From contig CAISKH010000027.1 in NCBI GenBank assembly GCA_903885865.1, forward strand, positions 1 to 12,346: 12,346 nucleotides of DNA, read 5' to 3'. Position 1 is the first letter of the stretch, and each line of letters opens with the position of its first letter. This stretch comes from an uncultured Mucilaginibacter sp. Its GTDB lineage: Bacteria; Bacteroidota; Bacteroidia; Sphingobacteriales; Sphingobacteriaceae. A program made the translations under genes and the position numbers. This document shows, in pieces, positions 7,224-12,213 of the stretch. The notes beneath the pieces are model-generated. The model saw only the letters and a program-made list of their open reading frames with translations. It did not search any database and was not told where the DNA came from.

Positions 7224-7422
7224 CTTTATTGTTATTAAGTAGTATATAATTATGTATAAAAGTTATCCCAAAAAATGTGGAAAAACGGGCTTTTTTAGCC
7301 TAATGTGGAAAACTTCTTCTTTTTATGCAGGAACAACAGGTATTTTGAGTATATTAAATGGGCTGAAATTGCTTTTTTAGGTATGAAAGCTGAAGTATAA
7401 AACGTTAAAAAAATTTATTATG

Positions 7423-7453
7423 TTGGTATAAAAAAATAAATACTTAAACTTTG
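7423..7453 (+). promoter_or_regulatory. Promoter of the 65-residue membrane protein gene
   Basis: TTG (7423-7425) is followed after 20 bp by AAACTTTG (7446-7453), one mismatch from TAnnTTTG. This fits the -33/-7 spacing of Bacteroidota promoters. The ATG follows 23 bp later, so the leader is very short. Confidence 0.5.
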
Positions 7454-7476
7454 CGCTTACGCTAATAATAAATAAT

Positions 7477-7674
7477 ATGAAAAAAAGGGAATCGAGTATT
7501 TTATACCTGTTATTGGGTATATACGCGTTAATGATAAACTGGTATTACAACCACTCTATCATCATGCTTATACTAAGTTATATATTTTGGCCGCTATACC
7601 TTATTTATGAGTTGCTTACCGGCCATTTATCGCATGGTATGTGGAAACACATACCGCTATCCTATTTTAATTAA
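7477..7674 (+). CDS. Small two-helix inner-membrane protein
   Basis: A 65-residue protein that begins MKKRESS, followed by two hydrophobic stretches: about residues 8-23 (ILYLLLGIYALMINWY) and about 28-48 (IIMLILSYIFWPLYLIYELL). It ends in a short polar tail with HGMWKHIPLSYF. Aromatic belts (Trp, Tyr) mark the membrane borders. By the positive-inside rule the Lys/Arg-rich N-terminus should be cytosolic, giving a hairpin with both ends inside. I do not recognise a family name; it looks like a conserved small membrane protein of Bacteroidota. Its stop is only 3 bp from the stop of the convergent YbjQ-like gene, with no terminator in between. Confidence 0.75.
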   Translation: MKKRESSILYLLLGIYALMINWYYNHSIIMLILSYIFWPLYLIYELLTGHLSHGMWKHIPLSYFN

Positions 7675-7677
7675 TAC

Positions 7678-8007
7678 TTATGTTTTTTCAACCACTACTG
7701 CTGTGCCATAGGCCAGCACCTCGGTAATGCCCTGCATGATCTCGTTGGCATCATACCGCATATTAATTATGGCATTGGCGCCTAATACCTGTGCATGCTG
7801 TATTAATAGTTGATAAGCTTCTTCCCTTGAATTTTCACAAAGTTCAACATAAACAGAGAGCCTGCCACCGAATAATGATTGAAAGCCACCCGCAATATTG
7901 CCGCCAAGGCTGCGGCTGCGTACGGTAATGCCGCGCACAACGCCTAAGTGTTTAATTATATGATAACCTTCTAAACTTGTACTGGTAGTGATAAGTGAAT
8001 GGTCCAT
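7678..8007 (-). CDS. YbjQ-like (UPF0145) protein
   Basis: A 109-residue protein of the YbjQ/UPF0145 family, a small pentamer-forming fold sometimes labelled heavy-metal-binding. Typical features are the opening strand ITTSTSLEGYHIIKHLGVVRG (6-26), the Gly-rich loop with LFGGRLSVY (45-53), the helix SREEAYQLLIQHAQVLGANAI (60-80), and the closing strands around MRYDANEI and EVLAYGTAVVV. There is no signal peptide, so it is probably cytosolic. The biochemical role of the family is not established. An exact -7 box lies just upstream. It is convergent and nearly abutting with the membrane-protein gene. Confidence 0.9.
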   Translation of the reverse strand: MDHSLITTSTSLEGYHIIKHLGVVRGITVRSRSLGGNIAGGFQSLFGGRLSVYVELCENSREEAYQLLIQHAQVLGANAIINMRYDANEIMQGITEVLAYGTAVVVEKT

Positions 8008-8032
8008 GATAGGTTGAATTAATAGTTATGAT

Positions 8033-8040
8033 CAAATATA
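8033..8040 (-). promoter_or_regulatory. Bacteroidota -7 element of the YbjQ-like gene
   Basis: On the minus strand TATATTTG is an exact TAnnTTTG match, 25 bp before the start codon. No convincing -33 is visible. Confidence 0.5.
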
Positions 8041-8126
8041 CTATATTATTGATTTTGTATTTATGATTTTCTTTATCAGGATTATAAAAACTATGACGGA
8101 TAAATCATGCTTTTGTTACTGAGCGT

Positions 8127-8852
8127 TTAATTTTTTATACCGCCAAACGCAGCAAAACAAGAATTTTTATGCAGTATCTCCACATGAGTAAAGCCAACTT
8201 TTGTTAACAGGCTGGTTTGATACATTACAGAACGCGGCGTATCTTCATGCGCCACATAATCTAATACCTTTTTACGATATTCCGGTCCGCCAAGGGTATC
8301 CAGGTAATCGCTATACCGTTGTTTAAACAACTCATTCAATGGCGCAGCGTCATGGGCTACCAGGTCCGATATCCAGATGCCGCCACCAGGTTTTAAAGTT
8401 TTATACAATTTGCTGAAAACCCGTTCCCAATCGGCGTCATCACGTAAATGATGAAGCGTTGCTGCAGCCAGTATAATATCAAAATGATTATCCGGCAGGT
8501 CAAGGTTACGCATATCATCCTGTATAGTAGTTACCATTCCATTTGTTTGCACCGATACCCGTTCTTTAGCACGCTGCAGCATTGGCATGCTCAGGTCGTT
8601 TAAGGTACAGTTCAAGTTACTGATCTTGCTCAGCATTTTTAGAGTATAATTACCTGCACCGCAGCCTATATCAAGCAGGTTTTTGGCGGCGGGATTAATA
8701 TACTTTGCTGCCTCGGTGCAAAGCTCCATGGCCAGAGGGGCGTCAATGGTTGTTAATTGCCCAATATCAAGATTTGAGAAACGTTCTACATCATGATCAA
8801 ATCGCGCCCTTATTTCTTCGTTACCGGCTTTTTTTGAATAATCTATAGTCAT
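8127..8852 (-). CDS. Class I SAM-dependent methyltransferase
   Basis: A 241-residue Rossmann-fold methyltransferase, cytosolic. Motif I is LLDIGCGAGNYT (59-70). The acidic end of strand 2 is in TLNDLS (83-88), motif post-II is QDDMRNLDLP (111-120), motif II is HFDIILAAATLHHL (123-136), and LKPGGGIWISDL (153-164) is the usual motif III. This is the small-molecule (UbiE/BioC-like) architecture. The C-terminal part (170-241, with LDTLGGPEYRKKVLDY) probably shapes the substrate pocket, and no substrate can be named. It has its own -7 box close upstream and is not obviously in an operon. The start gives a complete N-terminal helix before motif I. Confidence 0.92.
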   Translation of the reverse strand: MTIDYSKKAGNEEIRARFDHDVERFSNLDIGQLTTIDAPLAMELCTEAAKYINPAAKNLLDIGCGAGNYTLKMLSKISNLNCTLNDLSMPMLQRAKERVSVQTNGMVTTIQDDMRNLDLPDNHFDIILAAATLHHLRDDADWERVFSKLYKTLKPGGGIWISDLVAHDAAPLNELFKQRYSDYLDTLGGPEYRKKVLDYVAHEDTPRSVMYQTSLLTKVGFTHVEILHKNSCFAAFGGIKN

Positions 8853-8873
8853 AATCTATTTAATTTAACTTTT

Positions 8874-8881
8874 CAAAGTTA
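8874..8881 (-). promoter_or_regulatory. Bacteroidota -7 element of the methyltransferase gene
   Basis: On the minus strand TAACTTTG matches TAnnTTTG exactly, 21 bp before the ATG. It lies between the tiny upstream ORF and the methyltransferase, which suggests separate transcription. Confidence 0.45.
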
Positions 8882-8907
8882 GCTGAGTTTGCAATACTTG
8901 ATAATCA

Positions 8908-8976
8908 TCATCTGCGGATAGTCCGGATGTACATAATAATTAAGATAAACAATACTGCAATATAAACCAGTTTCAT
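8908..8976 (-). CDS. Candidate 22-residue single-helix membrane peptide
   Basis: A short minus-strand frame encodes 22 residues: MKLVYIAVLFILIIMYIR, then four more ending in RR. It is a near-ideal single transmembrane helix with one Lys at the N-terminus and a basic C-terminus, like the tiny subunits and regulators known in other bacteria (CydX/KdpF style, by analogy only). A purine-rich CAGAGACA lies just upstream of the ATG. It sits alone between the DUF4397 gene's terminator (9019-9055) and the methyltransferase promoter, so the 200-bp gap would otherwise be empty. Evidence for translation is only compositional, and chance is possible. Confidence 0.4.
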   Translation of the reverse strand: MKLVYIAVLFILIIMYIRTIRR

Positions 8977-9018
8977 GATTGTCTCTGTGAAAATAATACT
9001 TCTATGAATTGTCTGATA

Positions 9019-9055
9019 AAAAAATGCCCGTTACAAACCGTAGCGGGCATTTTTT
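9019..9055 (-). terminator. Strong, nearly symmetrical intrinsic terminator
   Basis: The arms 9019-9034 and 9040-9055 form a 16-bp stem (one G-T wobble) with a 5-base AAACC loop. The core is ATGCCCG/CGGGCAT, flanked by As on the left and Ts on the right, so it can terminate transcription in both directions. It lies 21 bp past the stop of the DUF4397 lipoprotein gene, which it serves on the minus strand. Confidence 0.92.
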
Positions 9056-9076
9056 ACAGTAAAATATAAGTATTGA

Positions 9077-9754
9077 TTAATTTTCTGTCACTACATTATA
9101 AGTAAGTGTTGCCGATGTTGTACCTGCAATATATATAGTATAAATTTTGCCCACGGCTAAGGTAGGGTGTATATTCAGCAACACAGTACTTGTGCCCGCT
9201 GAATTTAATGTAAAAGCGCTGGTGGCTGTAACATCATTATAAGCAGAGGGTGTTTTATAAAGTAAACCTGATACTAGCGTTCCGCCTCCTGCAATCAAAA
9301 AGTCGACATTTGCATTTACATACGAACTCAAATTGATAAAACGCACCCTTGCTTTACCTGCTTGGGGCGCGGTTCTGTCGTCTATAGTGGCTACAACTGA
9401 TCCATCATCGGTAAAATAAACACTATCGTATTGGCCCGGTGTAAACGTTGCGAGAAATGAATTATTCACGACGCCTGTACTTGATGTTTTAAACGTAACC
9501 TGGCTGCTACCGGTGGTCGTAAAATAGCCTGTGCTTTGTGTATAAGCAAGCGGGGAAGCGTTCACTTTGGTATTATCCAGGTAAAAATCCTGCGGGGAAG
9601 ATGTTACTGCCGCGTTAATGGCATTTAAAGCACTGGCCGGGGTAACAACCGGCGCGCTTTTTTTACACGAAGTAAAACTTATGGTTAACAGTAATGCTAT
9701 AATAAGTGAAAAAGATAAGGGTTTAAGAGCCTTTAAATCGAAAGTTGTTTTCAT
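9077..9754 (-). CDS. DUF4397-domain lipoprotein
   Basis: A 225-residue lipoprotein. The signal peptide has a long n-region (to Pro12), a hydrophobic core and the lipobox SFTSC with Cys30 followed by KK, typical of Bacteroidota. The centre carries the DUF4397 signature: KARVRFINLSSYVNANVDFL (133-152), then a small-residue turn and LLYKTPSAYNDV (164-175). The last part is beta-rich and ends with YTIYIAGT plus a final strand. It would be attached to the outer membrane. The family is common in this phylum, and its function is unknown beyond a probable structural or binding role. It is a single gene with an apparently long leader and its own strong terminator. Confidence 0.88.
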   Translation of the reverse strand: MKTTFDLKALKPLSFSLIIALLLTISFTSCKKSAPVVTPASALNAINAAVTSSPQDFYLDNTKVNASPLAYTQSTGYFTTTGSSQVTFKTSSTGVVNNSFLATFTPGQYDSVYFTDDGSVVATIDDRTAPQAGKARVRFINLSSYVNANVDFLIAGGGTLVSGLLYKTPSAYNDVTATSAFTLNSAGTSTVLLNIHPTLAVGKIYTIYIAGTTSATLTYNVVTEN

Positions 9755-9889
9755 AATTTTTATAAATAAAAAATATATAACGGAATGTATGAAGAAAAAT
9801 TTTAAAGTGGGTTATATTAATATTTACGTGTGTTCATTCTAAAAGGTTGTCGCTGTAATCGGAGTTAAGCCCAATATTAGGTACCAGAA

Positions 9890-9897
9890 CAAAGATA
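9890..9897 (-). promoter_or_regulatory. Possible distal -7 element of the DUF4397 gene
   Basis: On the minus strand TATCTTTG matches TAnnTTTG exactly, but it lies 136 bp before the start codon and only about 20 bp past the end of the HAD gene. A TTG lies 24 bp further upstream (9924-9922). If it is used, the leader is about 130 bases; I see no recognisable riboswitch in it. Confidence 0.35.
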
Positions 9898-9915
9898 TAC
9901 ACTTATATACACGTA

Positions 9916-10548
9916 TCATAACAAGCCGTTTGTTTTAAAATATTGCTGTATGGTATCGGGAGCGGTCATTAAATAAGTTTGCATACCTAATTTTTTTGCA
10001 GTTTCCAGGTGCTGCGGACTATCGTCAATAAACAAGGTTTCCGCAGGATTAAGCTTATTTTCTTGTAATACCTGTTCAAAAATTTCAACTTCGGGTTTTC
10101 GTTTGCCTGTAAGGTGCGAGTAATAGGTTTTTTCGAACAGGTGCTCGTTACTTTCCATATTAAATTCCCTTTTCAAATAATCATGCACATAATCATAATG
10201 AATTGCGTTAATGTTACTCAATAAAAAAGTGCGGTATTTACTTTTTAGTTGCAATAATAGTTCATGATTTCCTTTTGGAATGCCTATAAATATAGCGTTC
10301 CAGGCATTGTCGATTTGCGCATCCGTTAAACCTGGTTTTTGAGTTATTTCGCGTATACGGTCCCTGAATTTTGCCGGACTTATTTCACCTTTCTCAATAG
10401 CGTTAAACACTGCATCTTGCTGCTTGTGGCCGTAAAACTCATGCGCGTTTGTAACGCCCAGCTTTTTCCATGCCTCAGCAACTTTAGCAAAATCTATATT
10501 AAATATTACGTTTCCGTAATCGAAAATTATGTTTTTGATGTTTTTCAT
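9916..10548 (-). CDS. HAD-superfamily phosphatase, YihX-like
   Basis: A 210-residue HAD subfamily IA hydrolase. Motif I is IIFDYGNVIF with the nucleophile Asp10; the usual second Asp is Gly12, which is normal for the YihX-type DxGNV branch. It is followed by NIDFAKVAEAW (17-27), very like the same region of the E. coli alpha-D-glucose-1-phosphatase YihX. Motif II is LLSNIN (about 114-119), motif III is GKRKPEVEIFE, and motif IV is TLFIDDSPQHLETAKKLG. The cap is helical (about 20-85). The likely substrate is a sugar phosphate, but HAD enzymes are promiscuous. It is 19 bp downstream of the isomerase-like gene, with a clear GGAG site 6 bases before the ATG, so the two are probably co-transcribed and translated from separate sites. 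Confidence 0.9.
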   Translation of the reverse strand: MKNIKNIIFDYGNVIFNIDFAKVAEAWKKLGVTNAHEFYGHKQQDAVFNAIEKGEISPAKFRDRIREITQKPGLTDAQIDNAWNAIFIGIPKGNHELLLQLKSKYRTFLLSNINAIHYDYVHDYLKREFNMESNEHLFEKTYYSHLTGKRKPEVEIFEQVLQENKLNPAETLFIDDSPQHLETAKKLGMQTYLMTAPDTIQQYFKTNGLL

Positions 10549-10567
10549 ACTAACTCCACTGGATTAA
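10549..10567 (-). promoter_or_regulatory. Genuine Shine-Dalgarno in the intergenic gap of an operon
   Basis: The minus strand reads CCAGTGGAGTTAGT before the ATG at 10548, with GGAG placed 6 bases before the start. Other genes in this window lack such a site. It supports the HAD start and coupling to the upstream gene. Confidence 0.55.
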
Positions 10568-11512
10568 TTATATTCCTTCCGTAACCGCTTTCATTTTAGC
10601 CAGCCCGGTTTTAGCAACCAGCAGGGCATCCTGTGCATAGTAGGTTTGATTAAAAACCTCGAGCGAGATAACAACCGGGTTCTCCGGATTTTTTATAGCT
10701 CGTAATATTTGCTTAAGCGGCGCTATACCGTCACCAGGGTATACCCTGTCGGGCTCGGATATTCTGGCAGGAGGTATACCTGCCGGGTAGTCGTTAATAT
10801 GGAACACTTTTATGGCAGTCTTTCCTACAAAAGGCAGACTATCGATACTTGAGCCGCCTTTATAAATATGGAAAGCGTCCAGTAAAACAAGGGCGTTTTT
10901 ATGTTCGCTTTCGGTTGCAACATATAATACCTGGCTAATTTTTTTCAAGTTTTGTGATGAACCCCACATTTCAACCATTGGAATTACACCGGATTGCTCG
11001 CCCATTTGTAGGATGGCGCGGTAACGGTCGGTTATAACATTTAAATCTATACGCGGTAAACCCGTGGCGCCCGATGGTGGCGCGGCAACGCGGTAACAGC
11101 CAATTTTAGCCAGCAGCTCCATTTCGCGTTGTAACTGGTTTAGCCCCGCATTGCGGGTGGCGTCATCATCCACTATCCATTTGGCAAAGCCGATGGCGTT
11201 TTCCACCTTTATACCCAGCCCGTCAATGATCTTTTTCGCCTCGGTAGTAGTGCCGCCGTTTTGCAGGTAAGTTTGAAAAGTATCTATCCAAATCTCAACC
11301 GAAGTGAAACCGACTTTAGCGGCCACTTCCAGTTCTTTAATAAAACCCAATTTCTGTCCCCGGATGGTACTCATATTTAATGAGTATTTAAAAGCAGGGG
11401 TGTTTTTTTTAGTTGCTGCCATAGCTAATACCGGTGTTTTTAACAGGGAGGCCCCGGCAGTTAAGCCTAAGGTTTGTAATGCCTGCCTGCGATTTAAAGA
11501 TAGGTTCCCCAT
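10568..11512 (-). CDS. Tat-exported sugar phosphate isomerase/epimerase-like TIM-barrel protein
   Basis: A 314-residue protein with a twin-arginine signal: NRRQALQTLGL with Arg8-Arg9, then a mildly hydrophobic core and VLAMAAT (28-34), a likely cleavage region. Folded cofactor- or metal-containing proteins are exported to the periplasm this way. The rest is a xylose-isomerase-like TIM barrel (AP-endonuclease family 2 superfamily): SVEIWID (71-77), VEMWG with Glu181, LLDAFHIYKGG with Asp212 and His215, HIND with His238, and SLEVFN with Glu285 match the metal-binding positions of sugar epimerases. It probably interconverts a free sugar in the periplasm; a 3-keto-sugar or inositol-type substrate is possible but not shown. 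It is the first gene of a two-gene unit with the HAD phosphatase. Confidence 0.9.
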   Translation of the reverse strand: MGNLSLNRRQALQTLGLTAGASLLKTPVLAMAATKKNTPAFKYSLNMSTIRGQKLGFIKELEVAAKVGFTSVEIWIDTFQTYLQNGGTTTEAKKIIDGLGIKVENAIGFAKWIVDDDATRNAGLNQLQREMELLAKIGCYRVAAPPSGATGLPRIDLNVITDRYRAILQMGEQSGVIPMVEMWGSSQNLKKISQVLYVATESEHKNALVLLDAFHIYKGGSSIDSLPFVGKTAIKVFHINDYPAGIPPARISEPDRVYPGDGIAPLKQILRAIKNPENPVVISLEVFNQTYYAQDALLVAKTGLAKMKAVTEGI

Positions 11513-11545
11513 TTGCGTATAGCTTTAATAACAAAATACTGCCGG

Positions 11546-11553
11546 CAAAAATA
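11546..11553 (-). promoter_or_regulatory. Bacteroidota -7 element of the isomerase-HAD operon
   Basis: On the minus strand TATTTTTG is an exact TAnnTTTG match, 33 bp before the start codon. It is back to back with the tRNA promoter at 11575-11605. Confidence 0.45.
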
Positions 11554-11574
11554 TACTATTTAAATAAATAAGGC

Positions 11575-11605
11575 TTTGTAAATTGGAGGTAAATTCGTAA
11601 AATTG
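11575..11605 (+). promoter_or_regulatory. tRNA promoter with both -33 and -7 boxes
   Basis: TTTG (11575-11578), a 19-bp spacer, then TAAAATTG (11598-11605), one mismatch from TAnnTTTG. Transcription would start about 20 bases before the mature tRNA. This is the best-spaced promoter in the window. Confidence 0.6.
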
Positions 11606-11631
11606 CAGCCTGAAATTTTTTATAAATTTCT

Positions 11632-11705
11632 GCGCCTATAGCTCAGTTGGTTAGAGTAGAAGACTCATAATCTTTTGGTCCCTGGTTCGAGCCCAGGTGG
11701 GCGCA
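11632..11705 (+). tRNA. tRNA with CAT anticodon (elongator Met or Ile2)
   Basis: A 74-nt cloverleaf. The acceptor arms GCGCCTA and TGGGCGC pair over 7 bp (one G-T). The D arm is GCTC/GAGT, the anticodon stem GAAGA/TCTTT holds the loop CTCATAA, and the T arm is CCTGG-TTCGAGC-CCAGG. The discriminator is A, and CCA is not encoded. The anticodon CAT is compatible with elongator tRNA-Met or with tRNA-Ile2, whose C34 is converted to lysidine by TilS. The C4-G69 and C5-G68 pairs are features that TilS uses in E. coli Ile2, so Ile2 cannot be excluded; it is not the initiator because position 1 pairs. The 3' half is a frequent integration target for mobile elements. Confidence 0.96.
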
Positions 11706-11709
11706 CAAA

Positions 11710-11724
11710 GTGGAAAATTTCCAC
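11710..11724. repeat. Perfect 7-bp palindrome just past the tRNA
   Basis: GTGGAAA (11710-11716), a single A, then TTTCCAC (11718-11724). It is 5 bp past the tRNA end. It may be a protein-binding site or part of an attachment core, or an incidental palindrome in the tRNA trailer. Confidence 0.6.
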
Positions 11725-11729
11725 CCCCG

Positions 11730-11764
11730 AAAACCCTTTAAATCGCTGATTTAGAGGGTTTTTT
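11730..11764 (+). terminator. tRNA transcript terminator
   Basis: A 15-bp stem (11730-11744 with 11748-11762, one T-G wobble) closes a 3-base GCT loop and is followed by a T run to 11764. It ends the tRNA transcript about 25 bp after the mature 3' end. Confidence 0.92.
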
Positions 11765-11998
11765 CATTTATTATCCCCTCAACAACCGTCAAGAAAGCCA
11801 AAGTTCTCGTTACCTATCCGACTACCTGTTTTTAATTTTTAACTTAGGTAACACAAACCTATTCAACGAATTGACATACAGTTAATTACAGCGATAAAAG
11901 TTTGTTTAAAACAGTCTTTTTAGACTATTCTGTGTTACCTTTTTGTTACCTAAAAACAGGGTGTTTATTGTGGAGATTATGATGAATGAGACCACACC
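11765..11998. other. Non-coding stretch with four GTTACC words; candidate attachment-site arm
   Basis: No gene is credible here. GTTACCTA is at 11809-11816, its reverse TAGGTAAC at 11845-11852, GTTACCT at 11934-11940 and GTTACCTA at 11945-11952. AGGTAACACA (11846-11855) and TGTGTTACCT (11931-11940) are perfect 10-bp inverted repeats. GTTACCTAAAAACAGG (11945-11960) matches the reverse of the left copy if 12 bp are removed from the latter. Clusters of short binding words beside a tRNA 3' end resemble arm-type sites of tyrosine recombinases; no integrase gene is in view. Confidence 0.5.
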
Positions 11999-11999
11999 A

Positions 12000-12192
12000 T
12001 TTCGGCGCAAGCTGACCCACTGTTTCGGGGCAAACTGACCATGGTATTTCGGGGCAAACTGACCCACCAAAACGCGTAGCAAATGCTGTAGAAGCAACCA
12101 TCTTTTGAGGGCAAAAGACCCGTTCTAAGATGGCCAATTTGACAATCAGCATGAGTAAGATTAGAAAGATTTTAAGGATGAACAGCCAAGGG
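12000..12192 (+). mobile_element. Left end of an IS21-family-like insertion sequence (truncated)
   Basis: Three near-identical repeats (12000-12019, 12023-12041, 12047-12066) with core TTTCGGGGCAAACTGACC, spaced 23 and 24 bp, are the multiple terminal repeats expected at IS21-family ends. About 85 bp later an open frame begins like an IstA transposase. The exact outer boundary is uncertain; TG candidates lie around 11960-11990. The element is cut off at 12192/12193 by another sequence, so this end is probably immobile unless the rest of it lies beyond the second element. Confidence 0.7.
12098..12133 (+). promoter_or_regulatory. Overlapping hairpins in the istA leader
   Basis: CCATCTT (12098-12104) pairs with AAGATGG (12127-12133), while CTTTTG (12102-12107) pairs with CAAAAG (12112-12117) around AGGG. 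The two hairpins share bases and are mutually exclusive, 18 bp before the istA-like ATG. They could regulate transposase expression, or be chance. Confidence 0.35.
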
Positions 12193-12213
12193 TGGAAAAT
12201 ATGGAGCCGTTGA
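12151..12213 (+). pseudogene. istA: 5' remnant of an istA transposase gene
   Basis: The frame starts MSKIRKILRMNSQG, the typical opening of Bacteroidota IS21-family IstA, where an HTH and then a DDE integrase core should follow. Here the similarity stops after 14 codons, and six unrelated codons lead to TGA at 12211-12213. Normal IstA proteins have several hundred residues, so this is a broken gene. The break coincides with the start of the second repeat-bearing terminus at 12193, so insertion of another element is the likely cause. The call rests on the short N-terminal match plus the terminal repeats. Confidence 0.6.

Larger units (their letters stand above)
7159..7476. other. 318-bp non-coding spacer with DnaA-box-like words
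   Basis: This divergent spacer has promoters at both edges and no credible gene. In its middle AATGTGGAAAA occurs twice (7274-7284 and 7302-7312, 28 bp apart). Its reverse, TTTTCCACA, differs from the consensus DnaA box TTATCCACA at one base. A further TTATCCCA lies at 7263-7270. A short GGCT/AGCC hairpin with a T-only loop (7288-7300) sits between the two repeats. The rest is AT-rich. Confidence 0.6.

Noticed and set aside
9788..9841. A 17-residue plus-strand ORF (MKKNFKVGYINIYVCSF)
   Set aside because: It has no promoter or ribosome site, lies in the likely leader of the DUF4397 gene, and lacks a feature such as a membrane span.
10510..10530. Loss of the second catalytic Asp in the HAD motif I (DYGNV)
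   Set aside because: Gly at this position is normal for the YihX-type DxGNV branch, so it is not a sign of inactivation.
11906..12152. Two overlapping minus-strand open frames (63 and 68 residues) across the IS end
   Set aside because: Their residues come from reading the terminal repeats in reverse (repeated QFAPK-like words). This is a known way for IS21-like ends to create false ORFs.
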